Assembly (NCBI GenBank): GCA_944385475.1 | Contig: CALWXJ010000057.1 | Span: 1-55,058 of the forward strand | From: an uncultured Oscillospiraceae bacterium | Lineage (GTDB): Bacteria > Bacillota > Clostridia > Oscillospirales > Oscillospiraceae | Length of the DNA stretch: 55,058 bases | Reading direction: 5' to 3' | Shown here: piece after piece, positions 34,915-43,343 of the stretch | How the letters are laid out: every line of letters begins with the position of its first letter | How positions within the stretch are numbered: the stretch's first letter is position 1 | Notes under the pieces: generated by a model | The model's input: only the letters and a program-made list of their open reading frames with translations | The model's database searches: none | What the model was told of the DNA's origin: nothing | Translations under genes and position numbers: made by a program

Positions 34915-35715
34915 ATGATCATCGCCGCATGTGTGTCCATTGCCCTTTTGCTGCTGATCGCCCTGGATACACGGCTGCGGGTGGTAACGTATGAGATCGT
35001 CAGCGACAAGGTCTCTGCCCCGCTGTGCCTGGCTGTTTTGACGGACCTGCACAGCTGTGATTATGGCCAGGATCAGCAGGAGCTGCTGGAGGCCGTGGCG
35101 GCGGAGGAGCCCCACGGTGTGCTCCTGGTGGGGGACATCGTGGATGATGTGCTGCCGGAGGAGAACGCCTGGACGGCAGTATCCGCTTTGGCGGAGAGGT
35201 GGCCCTGTTTTTACGTGACAGGGAACCACGAGTGGTGGTCTGGGGAAGCAGAGCGCATCTGTGCGCAGATGGAGGACCTGGGCGTGACGGTTCTGCGGGG
35301 CGACAGCGTGACCCTTCAGCTGAACGGACAGGCGGTGACGCTCTATGGGATCGATGACCCGGATTCCGGAAAGAGCGAGGAGCAACTCCTCCAAGTTGGA
35401 AGTAGTATAAAGGAAAATAACTTTACAATTCTTCTTGCTCATAGGCCGGAGGAGATTGAAACTTATTTGCAGTGGCCTTTTGACCTGATCCTTTCCGGGC
35501 ATGCTCATGGCGGCCAGTGGCGAATCCCCGGGCTCCTCAATGGTTTGTATGCTCCCCATCAGGGGCTGCTCCCCGCTTATGCCGGCGGCCGATATACGTT
35601 TGGTGAAACAGTGTTTTTGGTCAGCCGCGGGCTTGCCCGGGAGACTACGCGGGTACCGCGGATTTTCAATCCTCCGGAAGTGGTGGTGGCGCGGATCGTA
35701 CCTGGCAGCCCGTGA
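34915..35715 (+). CDS. Membrane-anchored metallophosphoesterase (YkuE-like)
   Basis: A 266-residue calcineurin-like phosphoesterase with an N-terminal membrane helix (about 1-20). All five metal motifs are visible: TDLHS, VGDIVDD, GNHEWW, AHRPE and GHAHGGQ. YkuE-like relatives are tied to the cell surface and may act on lipid-linked phosphates such as UDP-diacylglucosamine-like compounds; the substrate is not known here. ATG 34915 follows GAGGCGGA; an in-frame GTG at 34897 overlapping the ecfT stop (GTGA) would add a basic VRRKYW segment and is possible. It sits between ecfT and truA, which are neighbours in many Bacillota. Confidence 0.88.
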   Translation: MIIAACVSIALLLLIALDTRLRVVTYEIVSDKVSAPLCLAVLTDLHSCDYGQDQQELLEAVAAEEPHGVLLVGDIVDDVLPEENAWTAVSALAERWPCFYVTGNHEWWSGEAERICAQMEDLGVTVLRGDSVTLQLNGQAVTLYGIDDPDSGKSEEQLLQVGSSIKENNFTILLAHRPEEIETYLQWPFDLILSGHAHGGQWRIPGLLNGLYAPHQGLLPAYAGGRYTFGETVFLVSRGLARETTRVPRIFNPPEVVVARIVPGSP

Positions 35716-35803
35716 GGCCATAGGGAGGCTGATTGAAAGAGGAGCGGTGCGCAGGTACGTGAGAAGAGCCGTGGCGGCGGGGGAGAAGAGATAGGAGAGG
35801 TTT

Positions 35804-36559
35804 ATGCGAAACATTGCCTTGAAACTGATGTATAACGGCACCGCCTATCATGGCTGGCAGGTGCAGAAAAACGCCGTCAGCGTGTGCGAAACACTGCAAA
35901 AAGCCCTGGGGCAGATCACCGGGGAACGGGTGCATCTCACCGGCTGTGGACGCACGGACGCCGGCGTCCACGCAGAGGCGTATGTCGCCAACTTTCGGAC
36001 GCAGAGCCGCATCCCCTTGGAGCGGCTGCCCTTTGCCATCAATACCCATACTCCGGAAGACATCGCCGTCAAAGAGGCGCTGGAGGTGGCGGAGGATTTC
36101 AACGCCATCGGCTCATGCCTGAAAAAGGAGTATACGTACCGCATCTATAACTCCCGGATCAAAAACCCCTTTTTTGTCAACCGGGCCTATTTTTATCCAA
36201 AGCGGCTGGACGAGGCGTTTTTAAATCGGGCCGCCCATATGTTTGTAGGGACCCATGATTTTGCCGCCGTCCGCTCTGTGGGGACAGAGACGGCCACCAC
36301 TGTGCGTACGATCTACTGGTGCGATGTGAGCCGCCGGGGAGAGCTGTTGGAGCTGCGGGTGTGCGCCAACGGTTTTTTGTATAATATGGTCCGGGCTATC
36401 ACTGGTACGGTGCTGTATGCGGCGGAGGGGAAGTTTTCCCCGGAGGAGATCCCGGCGATCCTAAAGAGCCGGGACCGCACCGCCGCAGGGCCCACGGTGC
36501 CTCCAGGGGGCCTGTACCTGACACGACTATGGTATGAGGATGAACGACTCAATGGCTGA
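35804..36559 (+). CDS. truA: tRNA pseudouridine(38-40) synthase TruA
   Basis: A 251-residue enzyme that converts uridines 38, 39 and 40 in the anticodon arm to pseudouridine. The catalytic Asp is in GCGRTDAGVHA (about 45-55), with the RIYN and NGFLYNMVRAITGTV segments in the second half. An AGGAGAGG site precedes the ATG. Its end overlaps the DUF5711 gene. Confidence 0.96.
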   Translation: MRNIALKLMYNGTAYHGWQVQKNAVSVCETLQKALGQITGERVHLTGCGRTDAGVHAEAYVANFRTQSRIPLERLPFAINTHTPEDIAVKEALEVAEDFNAIGSCLKKEYTYRIYNSRIKNPFFVNRAYFYPKRLDEAFLNRAAHMFVGTHDFAAVRSVGTETATTVRTIYWCDVSRRGELLELRVCANGFLYNMVRAITGTVLYAAEGKFSPEEIPAILKSRDRTAAGPTVPPGGLYLTRLWYEDERLNG

Positions 36560-37742
36560 TTCAACGAAAGATATCCGGAATGATCCTGATGATGAGGAGC
36601 TGCCTGGCGGAAAAAAGAAAAACCGCATGCGGCGGCTTTTCATCCTGCTGGCGACACTGGTGATAGTCTTTGGGGTGGTGGCGTTTGCCGCCTATCGGGA
36701 CGGCACCGGCTTTGATGTGCTGCGCCGCTTTCTGCACTATGGCACGGCGGAAAATGCCGGGGGAGAGTCCGTTTATCAATACGAGGCCGATACCAGCAAT
36801 TGCTTTGCAGCTGTGGGAGAAAAGCTGCTGGTGGTCTCCGGGACAAAGATCCAGCTCCTTGACCAGGAGGGCGGGGAGGCCTGGAGTACGGAGATCAGCA
36901 TGGAATCCCCCGCCATCGCGCAGGGAGGCGGCCGGGTGGCCGTCTATGACGTGGGCGGTCTGGAGATTTATGTGTTGGACGAAGAGGGCCAGGTGGGGCA
37001 TCTGGAGGCGGACAGGGAAGAGCCCTTCCTGGCAGTGACCGTGAACCGCCAGGGGATGCTGGCGGTGACGGCGGAGAAAAAGAATCATAAAGGCTGCGTC
37101 AGCGTATATGATGCACAGATGCAAAAACTCTTTGACTTCAACTCCTCCCGCCGATTCATCACGGATGCGTATGTCAGCGATGACGGGAAGTATCTCTCTG
37201 CTGTGACGCTGGGACAGGAGGAGGGCATCTTTGTCAGCAACATCGTAGTTTACGATCTTACGAAGACGGATCCGGAGGCAGATTACGACATCAGCGATGG
37301 TCTGGTGATGGCCATCGGCGAGGTGGAAGACCGGATCATGTGCGTGACGGACACCAGCCTCACCTCAGCCAGCTCCAACGGTGAGCTGCAGGGGACGTAT
37401 TGGTATAACGATGCCTACCTGCGGGAATACACGTTGGAGGGGGAAAATTTTGCGGCGCTGCTGCTCAATCGCTATAAAGCTGGCAATTTGGGCCGGATCG
37501 TGACCGTGGACAGCAAGGGGGAGGAGATCGCCTCTTTGGAGGTCCAGGAGGAGGTGCGGGGCATCTCTGCCTGCGGACGTTATTTGGCGGTGCTGTATCC
37601 GGATACGCTGGTAGTCTATAACCGGGATCTTCAGGTCTATTCCTCTCTTCACGGAGTAGAGCAGGTGCGGGATATTGTGCTGCGCTCCGACGGGTCGGTG
37701 CTGCTGCTCTCGTCAGACTCCGCGGATCTGTACCTCCCGTAA
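36552..37742 (+). CDS. DUF5711 membrane-anchored beta-propeller-like protein
   Basis: About 396 residues. A charged cytoplasmic start is followed by one membrane helix (RRLFILLATLVIVFGVVAFAAY, split here as about 27-48), then an extracellular domain with repeated strands such as KLLVVSGTKIQLLDQEG, GRVAVYDVGG and GRYLAVLYPDTLVVYN, which look like a PQQ/WD-type beta-propeller. DUF5711 is found mainly in Clostridia and its function is unknown. Several ATGs are possible (36534, 36540, 36552); the last gives the best spacing from GAGGA and an 8-base overlap with truA. CvpA follows. Confidence 0.8.
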   Translation: MADSTKDIRNDPDDEELPGGKKKNRMRRLFILLATLVIVFGVVAFAAYRDGTGFDVLRRFLHYGTAENAGGESVYQYEADTSNCFAAVGEKLLVVSGTKIQLLDQEGGEAWSTEISMESPAIAQGGGRVAVYDVGGLEIYVLDEEGQVGHLEADREEPFLAVTVNRQGMLAVTAEKKNHKGCVSVYDAQMQKLFDFNSSRRFITDAYVSDDGKYLSAVTLGQEEGIFVSNIVVYDLTKTDPEADYDISDGLVMAIGEVEDRIMCVTDTSLTSASSNGELQGTYWYNDAYLREYTLEGENFAALLLNRYKAGNLGRIVTVDSKGEEIASLEVQEEVRGISACGRYLAVLYPDTLVVYNRDLQVYSSLHGVEQVRDIVLRSDGSVLLLSSDSADLYLP

Positions 37743-37791
37743 GAGCCTTGCGATGTTCACAAACTATTTACAGGGAAAGAGGTAGGCAAGC

Positions 37792-38481
37792 ATGCCAACG
37801 GCTGTTATAATAGACGTCGTGATTGCAGCGGTGCTGGTGCTGGGCGTGGTCTGGGGGGCCAAGAAGGGACTTTTCCGCACGTTGGCAGGATTGCTGATCA
37901 TTCTTTTATCGCTGGTAGGGGCGGGATATGCGGCCAGAGTGGGCGCGCCTGCCGTGGCGGACCTGATGATGCCCAGGATGGAGCAGCGGGTCCAGCAGCA
38001 GATTGATGAGGCCCTGGCTCAGCGGGAGGAGTCCCTCTCCGAAGGGATGGAGGGGCTGGGAGTAAAAGACCTGCTGGAATTGATCGGGCTTGACAGCCAG
38101 TGGCAGGAGTCCATGGTGGAACGGGCGGAGGAAAGCGTCCGGGAGACCGGGGTCTCTGTGGTCATGGCTGTGGCCCGGGAGATGGCGGAGTCGATTTTAT
38201 ACGGCGTGCTGTTCTTTTTGTCCTTCGCGGCGCTGATGGTGCTGCTGCATTTGGCCGCCCGGGCAGTGGACCTTATGATGAAGCTGCCGGTGCTCCACAC
38301 GGCCAATGCGCTGTTGGGAGGCGTGATCGGCCTTGCTGAGGCGGTGGTGCTGATCTATCTTGCCCTTTGGCTGATTCCCCGCCTGGGGTGGGGGATCAGC
38401 ACGGAGACACAGGAGGCAAGCACGCTTCTGGCCTTCTTCTCTGACCACGCGCCCTTTGAGACCTTTGGCCTTTTTCTTTAA
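37792..38481 (+). CDS. CvpA family membrane protein
   Basis: A 229-residue protein with about four membrane helices: two at the N-terminus (about 4-22 and 26-45) and two after a soluble helical segment (about 130-160, 175-200). It matches the CvpA family, known for colicin V production and envelope homeostasis; the molecular activity is unresolved. It follows the DUF5711 gene by 49 bases with no terminator between. Confidence 0.83.
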   Translation: MPTAVIIDVVIAAVLVLGVVWGAKKGLFRTLAGLLIILLSLVGAGYAARVGAPAVADLMMPRMEQRVQQQIDEALAQREESLSEGMEGLGVKDLLELIGLDSQWQESMVERAEESVRETGVSVVMAVAREMAESILYGVLFFLSFAALMVLLHLAARAVDLMMKLPVLHTANALLGGVIGLAEAVVLIYLALWLIPRLGWGISTETQEASTLLAFFSDHAPFETFGLFL

Positions 38482-38518
38482 TGCAAACACCCGGGCCCTG
38501 GCCTGGAATTTGATAAAA

Positions 38519-38533
38519 GCGCCGTCGCGGCGC
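38519..38533 (+). other. GC-rich hairpin just before the clp ribosome site
   Basis: GCGCCG-TCG-CGGCGC ends 2 bases before GGAGG (38536-38540). It could modulate ribosome access or be chance. I see no CtsR box upstream. Confidence 0.35.
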
Positions 38534-38550
38534 ATGGAGGTTTGGATTTG

Positions 38551-40878
38551 ATGCAACCTACACTTTGTTCCCGATGCAAAAAAAATATTGCCACGGTGTT
38601 CATCAGCCGTATGGAGGGCGACAAGCCTGTCAATGAGGGATTGTGCCTGAAATGTGCCAAGGAGCTGGGGCTGCCCCAGGTGGACGATATGATGAAGCGC
38701 ATGGGGATCTCCGATGAGGACCTGGATACGCTGAACAATGAGATGATGCAGGCGCTAAGCAGCGTGGAAAATATTGAGGATCTCCCGTCCGGTGACGAGG
38801 ACGATGAGGATGAAGAGGACGGGAAGACTGCTACATTTCCCTTTATGAACCGCCTTTTCAACGGCGGGAAATCCCCCAGGGACGCCGCCTCCCCATCGGA
38901 AGAGGGGAGCCGCACGGGCCGGGAGAAAGAAGGGCGCAAAGACGGGAAAAACGGCAAGCGCAAGTATCTGGAAAATTACTGCATCTCCCTGACGCAAAAG
39001 GCCAAGAACGGGGAATTGGACCCGGTGATCGGCCGGGAAGAGGAGATCGAGCGGGTGGTCCAGATCCTCAACCGCCGCCAGAAGAACAACCCCTGCCTTA
39101 TCGGTGAGCCCGGTGTGGGGAAAACCGCTATTGCCGAGGGCCTGGCTCAGCGCATCGCCCAGGGCAGCGTGCCCTTCAAGCTGCGGGAAAAAGAGGTTCA
39201 TCTGCTGGACCTCACGGCCCTGGTGGCCGGCACCCAGTTCCGGGGTCAGTTTGAAAGCCGCATGAAGGGACTGATCGATGAGGTCAAACGCCTGGGCAAC
39301 ATCATTTTGATGATCGACGAGGTCCACACCATTGTGGGCGCCGGAGACGCTGAGGGCAGCATGAACGCCGCCAACATCTTAAAGCCCGCCCTCTCCCGGG
39401 GTGAGATCCAGGTGATCGGCGCTACCACCTTCAATGAGTACCGCAAGTCCATTGAAAAAGACACGGCTTTGGAGCGGCGCTTCCAGCCGGTGACAGTGAA
39501 TGAACCCTCTATTGAAGACTCTGTGAAGATCCTCAAGGGATTGGCGCCGAAATATGAGCAGTACCACGGCGTGAAAATTTCCGATGGGATTTTGCGCCAG
39601 GCGGTGGTGCTGTCAGAGCGGTATATCACAGACCGGTTTTTGCCGGACAAGGCCATCGACCTCATTGATGAGGCCTGCTCTGACCTGAACCTCAAAGACC
39701 CGGATATCTCCCGGCGCATGCAGATCCAGCGGGAGCTGGAGGATTATGAAAAAGAGCGGGCCATGCTGGAAGAGCAGGCCAACACCGACGGGAAAGAGCC
39801 GGATTATGAGCGGATGGCCTTTTTGAAAAGCAAGGAGGCCCAGCTGCATACGGAGCTGGATGCCCTGCTGGCAAAGGGCGACCCTCAGCTCTCTATGGAC
39901 AACCTGGCCCATGTGATCGAACTGTGGACCAAGATCCCTGCCGCCAAGATCCGCCAGCAGGAGTTCCAGCGCCTAAGTGAGATGGATGAGCGGCTGAAAA
40001 AGCGCATCATCGGCCAGGATGAGGCGGTGGATGCCGTGACTGCGGCGGTACGGCGCAACCGTGTGGGCATCAGCCCCAAGCACAAGCCTGTGAGCTTTAT
40101 TTTCGTGGGCCCCACAGGTGTTGGAAAGACGGAACTTGTCAAGCAGCTGGCCAACGATCTTTTCAACACGCCGGATGCGCTGATCCGCCTGGATATGTCG
40201 GAGTATATGGATAAGTACTCCGTCTCCCGGATCCTGGGTTCGCCTCCGGGCTATGTGGGATACGATGACGCCGGACAGCTGACGGAAAAGGTGCGCCGCA
40301 AGCCCTACGCGGTGATCCTGTTCGATGAGATCGAAAAAGCCCATCCGGATGTGCTCAATGTGCTGCTGCAGATCCTTGATGACGGTGAGATCACCGATTC
40401 CCATGGGCGGAAGGTCAACTTTGAAAACACCATTATCGTCATGACCTCCAACGCAGGCAGTGCCACCAAAGAGGGGACAGTGGGCTTTGACCGCACGCAG
40501 AACCAGCAGGATGCCGACCGGGCCATGAAGGCGCTGCAGCAGTTCCTGCGGCCGGAATTTATCAATCGCGTGGATGCGGTGATCACCTTCAACCGTCTCA
40601 GCGAGGAGAATTTCCAGTCCATTGCCCGGATCATGCTGGAGGAGTTGAAAGCTTCGCTGAAGGAAAAGGCCATCACCTTCACCTATGACGATGCCCTGGT
40701 GGCGTATCTGACCCATAAATCCTATTCCCGCACCTATGGCGCCCGGAATCTGCGGCGCACCATCCAGAGGGAATTGGAGGACCCCATGGCCACTCGGATT
40801 ATTGACAGCTATGCCCAGCCCATCACGCAGATCAAAGCAACGGCGGAGGATGAAGCCGTCAAACTCTATACCCTTTGA
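38551..40878 (+). CDS. ClpE-type Clp ATPase with N-terminal zinc finger
   Basis: A 775-residue AAA+ unfoldase. The N-terminus is a four-cysteine zinc finger (Cys6, Cys9, Cys32, Cys35), not the Clp_N repeat domain of ClpC, followed by an acidic linker. Two AAA+ modules carry GEPGVGKT (about 187) and GPTGVGKT (about 520) Walker A motifs, LMIDEVHT and LFDEIEKAH Walker B, and a middle coiled coil (about 385-430). This resembles ClpE of Bacillus, a heat-shock disaggregase that can feed ClpP. The ATG at 38551 is 10 bases from GGAGG; upstream TTGs are too close. No clpP, mcsA or ctsR is adjacent. Confidence 0.9.
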   Translation: MQPTLCSRCKKNIATVFISRMEGDKPVNEGLCLKCAKELGLPQVDDMMKRMGISDEDLDTLNNEMMQALSSVENIEDLPSGDEDDEDEEDGKTATFPFMNRLFNGGKSPRDAASPSEEGSRTGREKEGRKDGKNGKRKYLENYCISLTQKAKNGELDPVIGREEEIERVVQILNRRQKNNPCLIGEPGVGKTAIAEGLAQRIAQGSVPFKLREKEVHLLDLTALVAGTQFRGQFESRMKGLIDEVKRLGNIILMIDEVHTIVGAGDAEGSMNAANILKPALSRGEIQVIGATTFNEYRKSIEKDTALERRFQPVTVNEPSIEDSVKILKGLAPKYEQYHGVKISDGILRQAVVLSERYITDRFLPDKAIDLIDEACSDLNLKDPDISRRMQIQRELEDYEKERAMLEEQANTDGKEPDYERMAFLKSKEAQLHTELDALLAKGDPQLSMDNLAHVIELWTKIPAAKIRQQEFQRLSEMDERLKKRIIGQDEAVDAVTAAVRRNRVGISPKHKPVSFIFVGPTGVGKTELVKQLANDLFNTPDALIRLDMSEYMDKYSVSRILGSPPGYVGYDDAGQLTEKVRRKPYAVILFDEIEKAHPDVLNVLLQILDDGEITDSHGRKVNFENTIIVMTSNAGSATKEGTVGFDRTQNQQDADRAMKALQQFLRPEFINRVDAVITFNRLSEENFQSIARIMLEELKASLKEKAITFTYDDALVAYLTHKSYSRTYGARNLRRTIQRELEDPMATRIIDSYAQPITQIKATAEDEAVKLYTL

Positions 40879-40891
40879 TGGGGAGGGACAG

Positions 40892-41107
40892 ATGATGAAG
40901 CTGTTTCGCAAAAATATAGATCCCCGGTGTGCGTATTGTAAGCGGGGCCAGCAGATCAGTGAGACAGAGGTGGCCTGCGTCAAGCGGGGCATTGTCCCGG
41001 TAGAACACCACTGCCGCGCCTTTTCCTACGATCCTTTAAAGCGTGTGCCCCCCCGTCCTGTGACCCTGGATACGCAAAAACTAAATGAGACGGATTTTTC
41101 CCTTTGA
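40892..41107 (+). CDS. Small four-cysteine protein, probable zinc-binding
   Basis: A 71-residue basic protein starting MMKLFRKN, with Cys13-x2-Cys16, Cys29 and Cys41 arranged like a small zinc ribbon, then a conserved-looking FSYDPLKRVPPRP segment. It is 13 bases after the Clp gene behind a GGGAGGG ribosome site and before a terminator, so it is co-transcribed with it. I recognise similar short proteins in clostridial genomes, all without function. Confidence 0.8.
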   Translation: MMKLFRKNIDPRCAYCKRGQQISETEVACVKRGIVPVEHHCRAFSYDPLKRVPPRPVTLDTQKLNETDFSL

Positions 41108-41115
41108 AAACTCTG

Positions 41116-41155
41116 AAAAAGAAGAAGCGCTCCTTTTGGAGCGCTTCTTCTTTTT
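41116..41155 (+). terminator. Terminator after the clp operon
   Basis: An 18-bp perfect stem (41116-41133 with 41138-41155), TTTT loop, ending in TTTTT. Confidence 0.95.
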
Positions 41156-41249
41156 GGGGCAATTCCCGAAAGAAGATGGATGGAACCTATGCTTGAAATT
41201 TTCATAGAATACAGAAACTGAAAAATTTGTATATTTTTTTAAAAAATCC

Positions 41250-41277
41250 TTGAAAAAAGATTGTGCTATGTTACAAT
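41250..41277 (+). promoter_or_regulatory. Promoter of the YczE-like gene
   Basis: TTGAAA, 16-bp spacer, TACAAT. Upstream lies an AT-rich inverted repeat (41196-41204 with 41219-41228). Confidence 0.6.
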
Positions 41278-41341
41278 GGGGGCGGAATTTCGGGCGAGGT
41301 GCCCGATGATACAGAAAATTTGATCGAGAGGAGCGCGCTTT

Positions 41342-42046
41342 GTGGATCAAACTCTTTCTTCCCGCCAGGTTCTGCGGGACCGCGGACTACGCACGTTTTA
41401 CTCGGCATTTGGACTGATCATCTGCTCGTTCGGTACTTATCTTTCTTTGCAGGCGGGGCTGGGAGTGAGCCCCTGGCCAGCGCTGACGCAGGGCCTGGCC
41501 CAGCGCACGGGTCTTTCCTATGGTATGATCTATAATCTCATCTCCATTGCGATTGTGGCCAGCGACCTTTTGATGCGGGAGCACATTGGGGTTGGGACTC
41601 TGCTGGATATCTTTGTGGTGGGGAACTTTGTGGACGTGTTTGCCGCCATGAATCTGGTACCGGCGCCGGAATCCCTGCCGCTGCAGGTGGCGCTGCTGTT
41701 TGTCTCTATGGTGATATGTGCCGTGGGGACCATCGTGTATATGAAGGGAGCCTTAGGCTGCGGCCCCAGAGATACCCAAATGGTGGCCATCGGCAAGCGA
41801 TTGAAGCGGATCTCCATCGGTACGGTCTCTCTCATGATCTTCGCGGTGGTCTTCCTGGGGGCGTTGCTGCTGGGGGGCCCCATTGGCATCGGGACGATCC
41901 TCTCTGTCTGCTGCAATGGCCCCATTATGGATCTGGTGTTTCGCATTGTCCATTTCGATCCGTATGCCGTCTGCCATGAAAGCGCCTGGAAAACTGGAAA
42001 TGCGGTTGTCAACGCGCTGCGGGGCGTATCGAAAAGCGAAGCTTGA
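41342..42046 (+). CDS. YczE/YitT-like integral membrane protein
   Basis: A 234-residue protein with about five to six membrane helices. The repeated GxGPxD-type signatures are GLGVSPWPAL (about 39-48) and GALGCGPRDTQMV (about 136-148), typical of the YczE/YyaS/YxkO-like family. Function is unknown, although relatives affect envelope and secondary metabolite phenotypes. The GTG start follows GAGAGGAGCG by about 7 bases. It is a single unit between its own promoter and terminator. Confidence 0.85.
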   Translation: MDQTLSSRQVLRDRGLRTFYSAFGLIICSFGTYLSLQAGLGVSPWPALTQGLAQRTGLSYGMIYNLISIAIVASDLLMREHIGVGTLLDIFVVGNFVDVFAAMNLVPAPESLPLQVALLFVSMVICAVGTIVYMKGALGCGPRDTQMVAIGKRLKRISIGTVSLMIFAVVFLGALLLGGPIGIGTILSVCCNGPIMDLVFRIVHFDPYAVCHESAWKTGNAVVNALRGVSKSEA

Positions 42047-42076
42047 AGAGGCGTTCAAAATAGAATCGTGGATCTT

Positions 42077-42109
42077 AGCGGAGTCCAAATTTGGACTCCG
42101 CTGTTTTTT
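42077..42109 (+). terminator. Terminator after the YczE-like gene
   Basis: A perfect 26-base palindrome (42077-42102), then GTTTTTTG. Confidence 0.93.
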
Positions 42110-42183
42110 GCCCGTTTTGGAGAAGGACCATTGGAGCCGGCGCTGCATAGTCTGAAACCGAGAAAACATTTTGGAGGGATTTT

Positions 42184-43251
42184 ATGGGCAAGATCACGAA
42201 TTTCTTTGCCGGTGCCAACAGTGGCGGCGGGTTTCAAAATTTATTTTCCCAGATCGTGGATGTGGAAACAGCCCGGGATTTTATTATCCTCAAGGGGGGC
42301 CCCGGAGTCGGCAAAAACACTTTTATGAGAGAGATTGGCCGCACTATGGAAGAAGCCGGGCTGGATGTGGAATACCTGTGGTGCTCCGGTGATCCCAATT
42401 CTCTGGATGGGGTGATACTGCCCCAGATCGGTTGTGCTGTTGCAGACGGCACCAGCCCCCATGTGCTGGAGCCCCACTATCCCGCAGCAGTGGACCGCTA
42501 TGTGAATCTGGGACAGTTTTATGATCTCACTGCCGCAAAGGCATCCGCGAAGGAAGTCCGGGCCCATACCAAGGCCTATCAGAGTGCCTATGTCAAGGCA
42601 TATCGGAGCCTGCGGGCAGCACGGGAGATCGAAAAGACCCGCATGGCGGAGGCAGCGGCAACTTTTGAGAGCCAGCGGGCCTGGAAGCGCCTGCGGGGGA
42701 TCATGTCCCGGGAACTGCGCCGCCGGGGCGGCGAAGGCGGACGGACCCACTATCGTTTCCTGGGCAGCATCACCCACCGGGGCTATATCTGGAGGATGGA
42801 CAGCGTAGAAACACTGTGCCCGAAAGTGTATGCGCTTTGCGACAACGCGGAGCTGGCCGCTCCGTTTTTCAAAGAGCTGTGGAAAAGCGCCGTTTCCCTT
42901 GGCTGGAACACCGTGTGCTGCATGAATCCGGAGGAGCCGGAACAAATCGAACACCTGTTGATCCCGGGCCTGGGGCTGGGATTCGTCACTTCCCGTCCCG
43001 GGATGGAAGGACCGCAAAAACCCTTCCGCCGGATTCGCCTGGACGCCATGACAAGCTGCAAAAACCGCAGCCTTACGAAATTCCAGGAGCGTATGTGCGG
43101 GCTATTACGAGAGGACGCCGTGGAAAGCCTTAAAGAGGCCAAAGCTTCCCATGATGCCCTGGAGGCCGTGTACAATCCCTATGTGGACTTTGAGGGAGTT
43201 CATACCCTGGCGGCCCTGGAGGCGGGAAGGATGCTCAGCTATCTGGAGTGA
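42184..43251 (+). CDS. Tandem P-loop NTPase-like protein (PRK06851-like) with altered Walker A motifs
   Basis: A 355-residue cytoplasmic protein. The N-terminal half has a P-loop-like GGPGVGKNT (about 38-46) in which Asn replaces the Ser/Thr that holds magnesium. The two halves share a pattern: DPNSLDGVILPQIG in the first and EPEQIEHLLIPGLG in the second, showing an internal duplication. In the second half the segment that should be a P-loop reads LCDNAELAAPF and keeps none of the motif. Related clostridial proteins are annotated as ATPases of unknown function; this copy may bind nucleotide poorly or not at all. The gene is alone after a terminator. Confidence 0.82.
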   Translation: MGKITNFFAGANSGGGFQNLFSQIVDVETARDFIILKGGPGVGKNTFMREIGRTMEEAGLDVEYLWCSGDPNSLDGVILPQIGCAVADGTSPHVLEPHYPAAVDRYVNLGQFYDLTAAKASAKEVRAHTKAYQSAYVKAYRSLRAAREIEKTRMAEAAATFESQRAWKRLRGIMSRELRRRGGEGGRTHYRFLGSITHRGYIWRMDSVETLCPKVYALCDNAELAAPFFKELWKSAVSLGWNTVCCMNPEEPEQIEHLLIPGLGLGFVTSRPGMEGPQKPFRRIRLDAMTSCKNRSLTKFQERMCGLLREDAVESLKEAKASHDALEAVYNPYVDFEGVHTLAALEAGRMLSYLE

Positions 43252-43264
43252 GGGAAACTGCCAC

Positions 43265-43292
43265 TTGCAATGGCGGGAAACTGTGGTATGAT
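43265..43292 (+). promoter_or_regulatory. Promoter of the AEC transporter gene
   Basis: TTGCAA, 16-bp spacer, TATGAT. Confidence 0.6.
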
Positions 43293-43343
43293 AAGGCAGT
43301 GACGCAAACTATACCATAAAAAGGAAAATGGGAGAAAAAAGCA

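Noticed and set aside
38482-38550. CtsR operator before the ClpE-type gene
   Set aside because: The heptad repeat GGTCAAA is not present on either strand.
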